NCBI RefSeq assembly: GCF_018130245.1
Contig: NZ_JAFCKP010000012.1
Span: forward strand, 140,189-204,188
From: Bradyrhizobium sp. SZCCT0231
GTDB taxonomy: Bacteria; Pseudomonadota; Alphaproteobacteria; Rhizobiales; Xanthobacteraceae
Direction of reading: 5' to 3'
DNA length: 64,000 bases
The notes beneath the pieces are model-generated. The model did not search any database. It was not told the DNA's origin and was given only the letters and a program-made list of their open reading frames with translations. The translations under genes and the position numbers were made by a program. Position 1 is the stretch's first letter. The number at the start of each line of letters is the position of its first letter. Below, piece after piece: positions 38,640-47,118 of the stretch.

Positions 38640-39107
38640 TCAAAACGGCTTTGCGATCATCAGCCACAGGATCGCCATCGTCGCACCGAAGCCGGGGAAG
38701 CCGAACGCAAACCAGCGGCGGAACAGCACGAAGTAGCGTTCCGGCAAAGCGGCGTGCTGATCGGCGGCCTTGCGCGCAAGATCGCGCATCTCGATCTGCA
38801 TGAGCACCACGGGAATCCAGAACAGGCCGGCGACGGCGTAGAGCGCGAGCGAAGCAAGAATCCAGCCTTCGGCGATCGACGTCGCCGACAGCATCATCAG
38901 CACGCCGCCGCTGACCGGCTGGAGGATCACCGCTGACAGCGTGAAGATCGCGTCCGCGATGACCACGACCGAAGCGGTGCGGGCGATGAACTCCGGATCC
39001 TGGGTGCGATGGGCCATCAGCATGAAGAAGGCGATGCCGGTCCCGGTGCCGAGGATGACGACGGCGCCGAGCACATGGATAAATTTGACCAGGAAATACA
39101 GCGTCAT
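38640..39107 (-). CDS. DUF2269 family membrane protein
   Basis: A 155-residue integral membrane protein with four helices, starting MTLYFLVKFIHVLGAVVILGTG. Conserved His in KFIHVLGA and in MAHRTQD could bind haem, as suggested for the family. Its start overlaps the hydrolase stop by four bases, and the SDR-DoxX gene follows after eight, so the three are almost certainly one transcript. Confidence 0.83.
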   Translation of the reverse strand: MTLYFLVKFIHVLGAVVILGTGTGIAFFMLMAHRTQDPEFIARTASVVVIADAIFTLSAVILQPVSGGVLMMLSATSIAEGWILASLALYAVAGLFWIPVVLMQIEMRDLARKAADQHAALPERYFVLFRRWFAFGFPGFGATMAILWLMIAKPF

Positions 39108-40003
39108 GGCTTCTTGGTCGCCACAGGCCTGGGCGGGTTCAGTGCGCGCGCGAGCTCGCCGCTTGCGGCTTTGACGCCGGCTTCGGTTTCGATCATCCAG
39201 TGGCCCTCGCGGCCGACAGCCGGCAGCGAGCGAAAGTCGGCCTTGCCGCCGCTTCCGCGAAACGCATCAACGAGCTTCTGCGAAAACGCGGGCGCGAAAT
39301 AGCTGTCATTCACTGCAACGAGCCACGTGACGGGAATGCGCGCCGCCTTGCCGAACGCCGCTGCCGCGGCAAGCAGCGTATGCGGCGCGCAGATTCGGTT
39401 TGGCTCATCATTGGCATGGCCGCCGCGCCCCGGCGCAAACACTGTGATCGCGGAGATCAGCTTCGGATCGGCATTGGCGAGCGCCAGCGCACCCCATCCG
39501 CCGGCGGAATGGCCGATCACGATCGCGGCATCCTTGCGGATGAAATCCTGCTTTTGCAGATGGACCAGCGCCAGTGAAATTGCGTCGGCCGTTGCCCGGC
39601 CCGAGCGTGCGTAGTCGGCATCGTCGCAGCCGCCCTGATCCTCGACATAGCGGCCGCCGGTCGCACCATGGCCGGGCCGCTCCGGTACCAGCACGGCAAA
39701 ACCACGCGCGACCAGATAGGCGGCAAGCGGGCGGTATTCCGGTTGCGGCATTTGCGCACGACGCAACGCATTCTGCGTCGAGGCGTGCGCGATCACCGCG
39801 AGCCGGAACGGACCTGGGCCGGGGGGACGAAACAGGAGGGCATGCGCAGCAAGGCCGGTATCCGGCGCGGGCACAAGCCACTCTTGCCGACGAAACGGCT
39901 CGCCCTCCTCTCCCGATGGGCCGAGCGTGACCTGAGCGCACAGAGGCGGCGCAGTCAGCAAAGCCAGCAGAGGCAGGAGCGCGATGGTGTTGAGGAGCCG
40001 CAT
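39104..40003 (-). CDS. exported alpha/beta hydrolase (dienelactone hydrolase-like)
   Basis: A 299-residue hydrolase with a signal peptide MRLLNTIALLPLLALLTAPPLCAQ. The nucleophile elbow GHSAGGWGALAL and the C-terminal His in GREGHWMIE fit the catalytic triad; an Asp likely sits in VAVNDSYF. Substrate not known. It is the first gene of the DUF2269/SDR-DoxX/DCC run. Confidence 0.84.
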   Translation of the reverse strand: MRLLNTIALLPLLALLTAPPLCAQVTLGPSGEEGEPFRRQEWLVPAPDTGLAAHALLFRPPGPGPFRLAVIAHASTQNALRRAQMPQPEYRPLAAYLVARGFAVLVPERPGHGATGGRYVEDQGGCDDADYARSGRATADAISLALVHLQKQDFIRKDAAIVIGHSAGGWGALALANADPKLISAITVFAPGRGGHANDEPNRICAPHTLLAAAAAFGKAARIPVTWLVAVNDSYFAPAFSQKLVDAFRGSGGKADFRSLPAVGREGHWMIETEAGVKAASGELARALNPPRPVATKKP

Positions 40004-40270
40004 GAATTGCCGAGATCGAACGCGAACAGCGACAGCCAGATTAGTAGGAACGAATCATTATCGGCCGACTTTCTGCGGTGCCATTGCCGTTCCCCTGTTG
40101 CCGCGACGTAGTTTTGCACCGACGCCTGGCCCTACAGTCGCCGGTTGAAATGGCGGCTTGTCCTCTTTCGGTACAACATGGCCGAAATACTGATGCAGAA
40201 AGTCCACAGGTTAACCGATAATTAACGATAGGTCTTGCCGCCGGCGCGGCGACTTGGTTTGATCGCCTCC

Positions 40271-40780
40271 ATGAGCACAACCCTGATCGAGGTCCGGCCG
40301 GCCAAAGCTGCAGATGCAACTGCGGTGGCATCGACCCATGACGAAGCCTGGCGGTCGGCCTATCAGGGCATCATTCCCGGCGCCGAGCTGGAGAAGCTGA
40401 TCAACCGCCGCGGTCCGCAGTGGTGGGACAGCGCGATCCGCAAGGGCAGCCGTGTCAGCGTGCTCGTATTCGGCGACAAGATCGCGGGCTATGCCAATTA
40501 CGGCCGCAACCGTGCCCGCAGCCTGCATTTCGACGGCGAGATCTACGAGCTGTACCTGCGCCCCGAGTTTCAGGGGCTCGGCTTCGGCCGCCGCCTGTTC
40601 GCTGCCGCCCGCCGCGACCTCATGCAGAGCGGGCTGAAGAGCATGGTGGTGTGGGCGCTCTCGGACAACGACCCGGCGACCGAGTTCTACCGGGCGTTGG
40701 GCGGGCGCATGGTCGCACGCTCGTCGGAGCGGTTCGGGCCGAAATCGCTCGACAAGGTTGCCTTCGCTTGGACCAATTGA
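40271..40780 (+). CDS. GNAT family N-acetyltransferase
   Basis: A 169-residue acetyltransferase. The acetyl-CoA motif LRPEFQGLGFGRRLFAAA (R-x2-G-x-G/A type) is clear, with WALSDNDPATEFYRALGG as motif B. The start at 40271 (MSTTLIEVRPAKAAD) opens the first strand. Acceptor substrate unknown. Monocistronic and divergent from the hydrolase operon. Confidence 0.9.
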   Translation: MSTTLIEVRPAKAADATAVASTHDEAWRSAYQGIIPGAELEKLINRRGPQWWDSAIRKGSRVSVLVFGDKIAGYANYGRNRARSLHFDGEIYELYLRPEFQGLGFGRRLFAAARRDLMQSGLKSMVVWALSDNDPATEFYRALGGRMVARSSERFGPKSLDKVAFAWTN

Positions 40781-40958
40781 GCTGCTGAAACCCTACCCGG
40801 CAGCGTTTCCCGTCCGTCGATACCGTTGCCTTTCGAGCCGGTGATCGCCGGATTCATTATTTCACAAAAACGCGATGGATCAGCGGGCCGAGCCCGCGTA
40901 TGACAGCGCCAAAATCGCTGCCGGGCGCGATTTCACCTCGGCAACAACGGAGTCTTGA

Positions 40959-41495
40959 ATGCGTATCGATGCGGTCTCGATCGGAAAAAACGTCCCCCAC
41001 GATGTCAACGTCATCATCGAGGTCCCCGTGGGCGGCGAACCGATCAAGTACGAGATGGACAAGGAGGCCGGCACGCTGGTGGTCGACCGCTTCCTCTACA
41101 CGCCGATGCGTTACCCCGGTAACTACGGCTTCATCCCGCACACGCTGTCGGATGACGGCGATCCCTGCGACGTCCTGATCATCAACACCCGCGCCATCAT
41201 CCCCGGCGCCGTCATGAGCGTGCGCCCGGTCGGCGTGCTGTTCATGGAAGACGAAGCCGGCGGCGACGAGAAGATCCTGGCGGTGCCGTCGTCCAAGCTG
41301 ACGCAGCGCTACGACAAGGTGAAGAGCTATTCCGATCTGCCCGACATCACGCTGCAGCAGATCCAGCACTTCTTCGAGCACTACAAGGATCTCGAGAAGG
41401 GCAAGTGGGTGAAGATCCTGCGCTGGGGCGGCCCGGAGGAAGCGCACAAGCTGATCCTCGAGGGTATCGAGCGCGAGAAGAAAAAGAAGGGCTGA
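40959..41495 (+). CDS. ppa: inorganic pyrophosphatase (family I)
   Basis: Hydrolyses pyrophosphate to phosphate, driving biosynthesis forward. The 178-residue length is typical. The signature DDGDPCDVL with its metal aspartates is present, as are the [14 protein letters not shown] and ILAVPSSK segments. Monocistronic; followed by a hairpin-forming repeat that may end its transcript. Confidence 0.97.
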   Translation: MRIDAVSIGKNVPHDVNVIIEVPVGGEPIKYEMDKEAGTLVVDRFLYTPMRYPGNYGFIPHTLSDDGDPCDVLIINTRAIIPGAVMSVRPVGVLFMEDEAGGDEKILAVPSSKLTQRYDKVKSYSDLPDITLQQIQHFFEHYKDLEKGKWVKILRWGGPEEAHKLILEGIEREKKKKG

Positions 41496-41500
41496 GCCTC

Positions 41501-41617
41501 TGTGTCCCGGACGCGGCGCGGCATGAAATGACGCGCTGCTGAGCCGGGACCCACGTCGCCACTGGGCCCCGGCTCAGCAGCGCAGCGTTTCACGCTGCGC
41601 TGTGTCCGGGGCACGAG
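41501..41617. repeat. inverted repeat TGTGTCCCGGACGCGGCGCG type
   Basis: Nested inverted pairs: TGTGTCCCGGAC / TGTCCGGGGCACG, GCGCTGCTGAGCCGGG / CCCGGCTCAGCAGCGC and GAAATGACGCGC-like / GCGTTTCACGC. A family distinct from the other repeats here. It fills the gap between the convergent ppa and folD genes. Confidence 0.8.
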
Positions 41618-41624
41618 AGTTCAG

Positions 41625-42509
41625 CTACACCGCCGGCTTCGGCAGCCCTGCAATCGCACACGCCGCGCGCAGCGTATTCACCAGCAGACACGCCACCGTC
41701 ATCTGGCCGACACCGCCCGGCACCGGCGTGATTGCACCGGCGACGCCAAGCGCTTCCTGATAGGCGACATCGCCGACGAGGCGCGTCTTGCCGTCCTCCT
41801 TCGGGATACGGGTGATGCCGATGTCGATCACGGTCGCGCCGGGCTTCAGCCAGTCGCCGCGCACCATCTCGGCCTTGCCGACCGCGGCATAGACGAGGTC
41901 GGCTCGCTTCACGAGGCCGGGCAGATCGCGCGAGCGCGAATGCGCGATGGTCACCGTGGCGTTCTCGTTCAGCAGCAATTGCACCAGCGGGCGGCCGACC
42001 AGATTGGAGCGGCCGATGACGATGGCGTTCATGCCTTCGAGCGAGGGATGCACGCTCTTGGTCAAAATGATCGAGCCGAGCGGCGTGCAGGGCGACAGCG
42101 CATCGAAACCGCCGGCGAGACGACCGGCATTGTTCGGATGCAGGCCGTCGACATCCTTGGCGGGATCGATAGCGTTGATGACGGCCTCGGTGTTGAGGCC
42201 CTTCGGCAGCGGCAATTGCACGAGAATGCCGTGCACAGCGGGATCGCGGTTGAGCTTTGCGACGACGGCCAGCAAGTCCGCTTGCGAGACGTCAGCCGGC
42301 AGCTTGTGCTCGAACGAGGCCATGCCGGCCGCCTGGGTCTGGGTGCGCTTGGAGCGGACATAGACCTCGCTGGCGGGGTCGTTGCCGACCAGGACGACCG
42401 CAAGGCCCGGCACCAGATTGTGCTCGCGCTTGACCCGGGCGACCTCCTCGGCGACGCGGGCCCGGAGGTCCGCGGCGATGACTTTTCCATCAATGATCTT
42501 GGCGGTCAT
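41625..42509 (-). CDS. folD: bifunctional methylenetetrahydrofolate dehydrogenase/cyclohydrolase
   Basis: Interconverts methylene-, methenyl- and formyl-tetrahydrofolate with NADP. The 294-residue protein has the catalytic Tyr and Lys in [13 protein letters not shown], the signature [17 protein letters not shown], and the NADP segment [11 protein letters not shown]-terminal [11 protein letters not shown] is intact. It follows the DUF167 gene by ten bases on the same strand. Confidence 0.96.
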   Translation of the reverse strand: MTAKIIDGKVIAADLRARVAEEVARVKREHNLVPGLAVVLVGNDPASEVYVRSKRTQTQAAGMASFEHKLPADVSQADLLAVVAKLNRDPAVHGILVQLPLPKGLNTEAVINAIDPAKDVDGLHPNNAGRLAGGFDALSPCTPLGSIILTKSVHPSLEGMNAIVIGRSNLVGRPLVQLLLNENATVTIAHSRSRDLPGLVKRADLVYAAVGKAEMVRGDWLKPGATVIDIGITRIPKEDGKTRLVGDVAYQEALGVAGAITPVPGGVGQMTVACLLVNTLRAACAIAGLPKPAV

Positions 42510-42519
42510 GTCCGTTCTC

Positions 42520-42864
42520 TCAGTCTGTCGATTTGGCCGATGTGAGCTGGCGCAGGGTTTCGCCGAGCCGCGCCGGATCGCCGTCGACCGCGATCTGCTT
42601 CAGCCGCGACGTGGCTCCGGATAGCAGCTTTACACTGCTCTTGGGAACGCCGAGCGATTTCGCCAGGAGCACCAGAACGGCCTTGTTGGCCTCGCCGCCA
42701 TCGGCAATGGCGCGCACCCGCACCTTGAGCACACTGCGGCCATCCGAGAGTTGCTCGATCCCGTCGATGTCGTCGCGCCCGCCGCGCGGCGTCACCCGCA
42801 GCGCGATGCTGATTCCCGAGGTGGAATAACGCCAGGGTTCCCTAGAGGCTTCTTTCGCGACCAA
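42520..42864 (-). CDS. DUF167 (YggU) family protein
   Basis: A 114-residue soluble protein with the DUF167 core [38 protein letters not shown] and [13 protein letters not shown]. Cellular role unknown. It sits between yggT (15 bases upstream) and folD (10 bases downstream), a linkage common in bacteria and probably one transcript. Confidence 0.9.
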   Translation of the reverse strand: MVAKEASREPWRYSTSGISIALRVTPRGGRDDIDGIEQLSDGRSVLKVRVRAIADGGEANKAVLVLLAKSLGVPKSSVKLLSGATSRLKQIAVDGDPARLGETLRQLTSAKSTD

Positions 42865-42879
42865 GGCGCTCCAGCCTGC

Positions 42880-43170
42880 TCAGACCACGTTCGGGTAGAT
42901 GTAGTACAGGATCACCCGCTCGATGAACATGATGATCAGGATCAGGATGATCGGCGAGATGTCGAGACCGCCGAGACTGGGCAGGAAATTGCGAATCGGC
43001 GCCAGCAGCGGCTCGGTGATCCGGTACAAGAACTCCGCCACCGCCGACACGAACTGGTTACGCGTGTTCACGACGTTGAAGGCGATCAGCCAGGACAGGA
43101 TCGCGGAGGCGATCAGCAGCCAGACGTAGAGGTCGAGCACGATGATGACGATGTCGAGAACGGCACGCAT
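42880..43170 (-). CDS. YggT family membrane protein
   Basis: A 96-residue protein with two hydrophobic halves: [21 protein letters not shown] and [20 protein letters not shown]. The middle carries [19 protein letters not shown], the family's characteristic sequence. YggT proteins are linked with osmotic stress and cell shape, without a set mechanism. First gene of the yggT-DUF167-folD run. Confidence 0.92.
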   Translation of the reverse strand: MRAVLDIVIIVLDLYVWLLIASAILSWLIAFNVVNTRNQFVSAVAEFLYRITEPLLAPIRNFLPSLGGLDISPIILILIIMFIERVILYYIYPNVV

Positions 43171-43375
43171 GGCTTATGAGGCCTCTGGCTTTTGAAAACT
43201 CTGGCTTCGGTCGGGATTGACGCCCCGTTTGCTAGATATCGGTTCCCCCCGGCCCAAACAAGGGAAGTCGGCGCCCGGAGGGCTAAAACCGGGTTACGCC
43301 CGTCCTTGACTTGACCTTGGCGGGGACTTAAATGGCGCCCGGTTGTCGGCCGCGTTCACCAGAGCGGCCAGCAAA

Positions 43376-43450
<75 letters not shown>

Positions 43451-43451
<1 letters not shown>

Positions 43452-43523
43452 GCCTTCGCTCGCTTCGCGAGCTACGGCTAGGCAAGCCTGGGGAAGTCCA
43501 TCGTAGCGAAGTGAGCGAAGGCT
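43451..43523. repeat. inverted repeat after tRNA-Ala
   Basis: AGCCTTCGCTCGCTTCG (43451 onward) and CGAAGTGAGCGAAGGCT (ending 43523) form a long stem with an inner CGCGAGCTACGGCT part. It directly follows the tRNA CCA and probably helps end or process the transcript. Confidence 0.75.
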
Positions 43524-43571
43524 GCCGCGCCATAGCCCGAAGGGCGACGGCGGGCTCCCTCCGAATTCCCC

Positions 43572-44384
43572 CTACCTCCCCGTGAACCTTGGCGCCCGTT
43601 TCTCCATGAAGCTCGCCACGCCCTCCCTGAAATCGCTCCCGGCCAGCGCCACCATCATCTCGCGGTTGGCCTCGATGGTCGCCTCCGCCAGCGTCTGGAA
43701 CGGCACCTCGTAGAGCTGCCGCTTGATCACCGCCATCGCGCTCGGCGAGACGAAATCGGCGAGATCGCGCGCATAGGCGTAGGTCTCCTCGCGCAGCTTC
43801 TCCGGCGAGCAGAGCCGGTTGACCAGCCCGATCCGCAACGCCTCCTCGCTGGGCACGCGCCTCGCCGAGAGCAACAGATCCAGCGCATTGGCGTGGCCGA
43901 CGATGCGCGGCAGCATCCAGCTGATGCCATGCTCGGCGATCAGACCGCGCCGCGCGAAGGCCGTCGTGAACACGGTATTGTCGGCCGCAAAGCGCAGGTC
44001 GCAATAGAGCGCATGCACGAGCCCGATGCCGGCCGTGGCGCCATTCAGCATGGCGATGACCGGCTTCTTGATCGATGGGTAATAGCCGTAGCGCGTCTGC
44101 CAATCGGGCCGGCGGTTCATGTCGAACGGCGGCAGGTTCGACGCGCGCCTGACGTCATCGGGGTCGAGGCCCTTCAGTGCATCCATGTCGGCGCCGGCGC
44201 AGAAGGCGCGGCCCGCGCCGGTGAGCACGATGACACGGACATTGTCGTCGGCGCTCGAGGCTTCCATCGCATGGCGCACGTCGCGCTCCATGATCGGCGT
44301 CCAGGCATTCATGCGATCCGGACGATTGAGCGTGATGGTCGCGATCTTGTCGCTCACCTCGTAGAGAATGTGTTCATAGGGCAC
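43572..44384 (-). CDS. enoyl-CoA hydratase/isomerase family protein
   Basis: A 270-residue crotonase-fold protein. The oxyanion-hole segment GAGRAFCAGADMDAL and the second one NGATAGIGLVHALYCDLRFAA are clear. AFARRGLIAEHGISWMLPRIVG carries a likely catalytic acid. Start set at GTG 44384 (VPYEHILYEV) because GGAG lies seven bases upstream; the longer frame to 44489 has no such site and covers a tandem repeat. Substrate is unknown. Confidence 0.9.
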   Translation of the reverse strand: MPYEHILYEVSDKIATITLNRPDRMNAWTPIMERDVRHAMEASSADDNVRVIVLTGAGRAFCAGADMDALKGLDPDDVRRASNLPPFDMNRRPDWQTRYGYYPSIKKPVIAMLNGATAGIGLVHALYCDLRFAADNTVFTTAFARRGLIAEHGISWMLPRIVGHANALDLLLSARRVPSEEALRIGLVNRLCSPEKLREETYAYARDLADFVSPSAMAVIKRQLYEVPFQTLAEATIEANREMMVALAGSDFREGVASFMEKRAPRFTGR

Positions 44385-44463
44385 GGCGCTCTCCCTTGGT
44401 CTGCCGGCACGCGTTTGCGCGCGCTCGTTAGGAACGAGCCTAGCATATCCAGGGAAGAGGCAA

Positions 44464-44518
44464 GGACTTGCGCCAAGGATCTGCGCCAAGGATCTCGCGC
44501 GAAGGATCTCGCGCGAAG
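44464..44518. repeat. 13-14 base tandem repeat (GGATCTCGCGCGAA)
   Basis: Four imperfect copies in a row: GGACTTGCGCCAA, GGATCTGCGCCAA, GGATCTCGCGCGAA, GGATCTCGCGCGAA. It lies between the amidotransferase stop and the enoyl-CoA hydratase start. Confidence 0.8.
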
Positions 44519-44525
44519 GCGCGGG

Positions 44526-45320
44526 TTACTCGGCCGCTTGCGCCAGCACCGGCCGGCGCGCCAGCCAGCCGTCGATGAAATGATCGAGCCAGGCGCGCTC
44601 GGCGACATCGTAGACGGCACGATCCGCGAAGTGATGGTGCCGCTGCCGCGCACCGGGCGCGCTGAAGCCGTCATAGCCGCGCGTGGTCCAGCGATGCATC
44701 ATCGCGTAGGTCACGTCAGGGTGAAACTGCACGCCGAAGGCATTGCCGGTCCGGAACGCCTGCACCGGAAAATCGTCACCTTCTGCAAGCAGCTCGGTGC
44801 CTTCAGGCAGCTCAAATCCCTCGCGATGCCAGTGATAGACCTGCGCCGGCCAGTGCGGGCAGAGCGCATGGCCCGCAGCGGTCGGCCTGATCGGGTAATA
44901 GCCGATCTGGGTCAGCGCCTCCGCATGGGGCGCGACGCGGGCCCCCAGCTGCATCGCCAGCATCTGCGCACCCAAGCAGATGCCGAGGAATGGCCGCTGC
45001 TCGCGGAGCGGAATTTCGATCCAGTCGATCTCGCGGCGGATGTAGTCGTCGGGATCGTTGGCGCTCATCGGGCCGCCGAAGATCACGGCGCCGGCATGCC
45101 GATCGAGCGTCTCGGGCAGGGGATCGCCGAAGCGGGGACGGCGGATGTCGAGGCGATGGCCGAGCGCGCGCAGCGCATTGCCGACGCGGCCCGGTGTCGA
45201 GCACTCCTGATGCAGGACGATCAGAACCGGCAGCGGGGCTTCGGAGGCGGCGGCGCTCGGCGCCCTCCGTGGGAAGGCGACCACCTCTGCGCCACCAAAC
45301 CTGTCCGTCCGGAACGACAT
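44526..45320 (-). CDS. class I glutamine amidotransferase-like protein
   Basis: A 264-residue GATase-fold protein similar to the GMP synthase amidotransferase half. The nucleophile lies in GICLGAQMLAM, and the His of the triad in GVQFHPDVT; the third member is Asp here instead of the usual Glu. The first 30 residues are a variable extension. No synthetase partner is adjacent, so it may act alone on gamma-glutamyl compounds. Confidence 0.87.
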   Translation of the reverse strand: MSFRTDRFGGAEVVAFPRRAPSAAASEAPLPVLIVLHQECSTPGRVGNALRALGHRLDIRRPRFGDPLPETLDRHAGAVIFGGPMSANDPDDYIRREIDWIEIPLREQRPFLGICLGAQMLAMQLGARVAPHAEALTQIGYYPIRPTAAGHALCPHWPAQVYHWHREGFELPEGTELLAEGDDFPVQAFRTGNAFGVQFHPDVTYAMMHRWTTRGYDGFSAPGARQRHHHFADRAVYDVAERAWLDHFIDGWLARRPVLAQAAE

Positions 45321-45450
45321 GGCCTCTGCGAGTGCTATCGGTTCAGACCGCCAGCATAGCTAAGCGATGGTTAACATCGTGTGAGTTTGCGCACACACGC
45401 CCCGATCCTGAAGCAAGCTCCGGGCCACTACGGGGACTCCAGGGATTTCT

Positions 45451-46230
45451 CTAGTGCCTCTGCCTCTGGAACCGGCTGGTGGCCGCCAGGATGAAGCCAC
45501 GCGGGAAGAAGCGCAGCGCGAACGGCACGATCTTGATACCCAGACCAGGCAGCACTGCCCGTTTGTTGGCCATCAGGCCACGATACGCCTCCCGCGCAAC
45601 TTCGGCGGCAGAGACGTTGAGAACGGCCGTATCATGTTGCGATCCAACGCCGGCGCGCGCCTGGAATTCGGTCGGCACCGGGCCCGGGCAAAGCACGGTG
45701 ACGCGGACGCCGCGCGGCGCAAGCTCTGCCCGCAATGCTTCGGTCAAGGAGATCACATAGGCCTTGGACGCGTAGTAGACGGCCATGCCGGGGCCGGGCA
45801 GGAAGCCGGCGACCGAGCCGACATTGAGAAGACCGCCCTTGTTTTTGATGAGCTGATCGGCAAAGCGCAGCGACAGATCCGTCAAGGCACGGACGTTGAC
45901 ATCGACGATGCCGAGCTGCTCGAGCCGATCGCGCTCGATGGCATCGCCGAACACGCCGAAGCCGGCATTGTTGACGAGATGGTCGAGCTCGACGCCTTCG
46001 GCCGCGAGCGCTGCCGCGATCGTCTCGCCGGCATCCGCGGCCTCGAGATCGCAGGCGATCACGATCGGCTTCTTGCCGCACTTGGCGGCGAGCTCGCTCG
46101 CGAGCACTTCGAGCCGATCCGCCCGTCTCGCGGTCAATGCGAGGCGATGTCCATTGGCGGCAAACACACGCGCCAGCTCCATCCCGATGCCCGCCGAGGC
46201 ACCAGTAATCAGCGTCACCCGCTCAGCCAC
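45451..46230 (-). CDS. SDR family oxidoreductase
   Basis: A 259-residue classical short-chain dehydrogenase. TGASAGIGMELARVFA is the cofactor motif, NNAGFG the structural motif, and the catalytic set is Ser in NVGSVAGF and Tyr-Lys in YYASKAYV. Arg-Arg after the second strand (ARRADRLEV) suggests NADP preference. Substrate unknown. Confidence 0.9.
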   Translation of the reverse strand: MAERVTLITGASAGIGMELARVFAANGHRLALTARRADRLEVLASELAAKCGKKPIVIACDLEAADAGETIAAALAAEGVELDHLVNNAGFGVFGDAIERDRLEQLGIVDVNVRALTDLSLRFADQLIKNKGGLLNVGSVAGFLPGPGMAVYYASKAYVISLTEALRAELAPRGVRVTVLCPGPVPTEFQARAGVGSQHDTAVLNVSAAEVAREAYRGLMANKRAVLPGLGIKIVPFALRFFPRGFILAATSRFQRQRH

Positions 46231-46452
46231 GATCGACGTCTCTTGAATTCAACTATTTTGGCCCCGCAACGGCGGAACGAGAGCATAGGCCGAGCGCAAC
46301 AGGCAAGCGGCACTGGCAGCATGGCCGCTTGAGCAGAACGACAGGCGGTGCGGAAAGACCGTTGATTTACAGGCGAATTCGGCGCAGGCAGCGAATAAAT
46401 TAAAGTTTCGTCATGTATCCGCGCGGGCCGCGATTCGCCGAGTCCAGAACCG

Positions 46453-46941
46453 TCAGCCGCCGATGGCGCTAGCCTTGACCTGGCCGCCGACACGCTCTGC
46501 AACTGCGTGCTTCAGCTCGATCCGGTCGCGCTGGGAAATCCCGAGCAGGTCGGACGCGCGCCAGACCACATTGTCCTCGAACTCGCTGACCTGACCGTCG
46601 GCATAGACCAGCTCCCACATCATCTGCACGATGCGCTTGCGGCCCTCTTCGTCGAGCGAGCGCATGATGACGCTGGTGAAGTGATAGAGGTCCACCGCCT
46701 CGCCCTCGACCTCCGTCGCATCGGCGATCAGGCGGTCCGCGGTGCCGTGGTCGAGCCCGAAATGGCTTTCGATCAGGCTGTGCAGCTTGCGCTGCTCGGC
46801 TGCGCTCGGCTGGCCGTCCAGCGAGACCACATGGACCAGCAGCGCGGTCGCGGCCAGCCGATAATCGCTGTCGCCGAATGCGCGGTCCTGGGCTTGGGGA
46901 CCGACAATGTCGGCGATGAATTGACGCAAGCCGTCGAGCAT
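46453..46941 (-). CDS. TerB family tellurite resistance protein
   Basis: A 162-residue helical protein with a TerB-like domain: LVHVVSLDGQPSAAEQRKL and MMWELVYADGQVSEFEDNVVWRA, each holding an acidic metal-binding turn. Such proteins are cytoplasmic or membrane-linked; no other ter genes are near, so a role in tellurite is not implied. Confidence 0.87.
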   Translation of the reverse strand: MLDGLRQFIADIVGPQAQDRAFGDSDYRLAATALLVHVVSLDGQPSAAEQRKLHSLIESHFGLDHGTADRLIADATEVEGEAVDLYHFTSVIMRSLDEEGRKRIVQMMWELVYADGQVSEFEDNVVWRASDLLGISQRDRIELKHAVAERVGGQVKASAIGG

Positions 46942-47066
46942 AAGGTCCTACCGGAATCGATGCTGCCGCGGGGTGCGGCAGCTACGGGCATTATATGAGC
47001 GGGAAACCCAATCGGCGCAACGGCGTCAGTTCCGCGCGCTGCATTACGTTTCGGCAATCTGTTCAC

Positions 47067-47109
47067 CGTCATTCCGGGGCGATGCGCCAGCATCGAACCC
47101 GGAATGACG
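47067..47109. repeat. short GTCATTCCGGGGC palindromic repeat
   Basis: CGTCATTCCGGGGCGATGC and GCATCGAACCCGGAATGACG pair over a three-base loop region. This is a minimal copy of the 27206-27331 family, just after the cyclase gene. Confidence 0.8.
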
Positions 47110-47118
47110 AATGATGCC

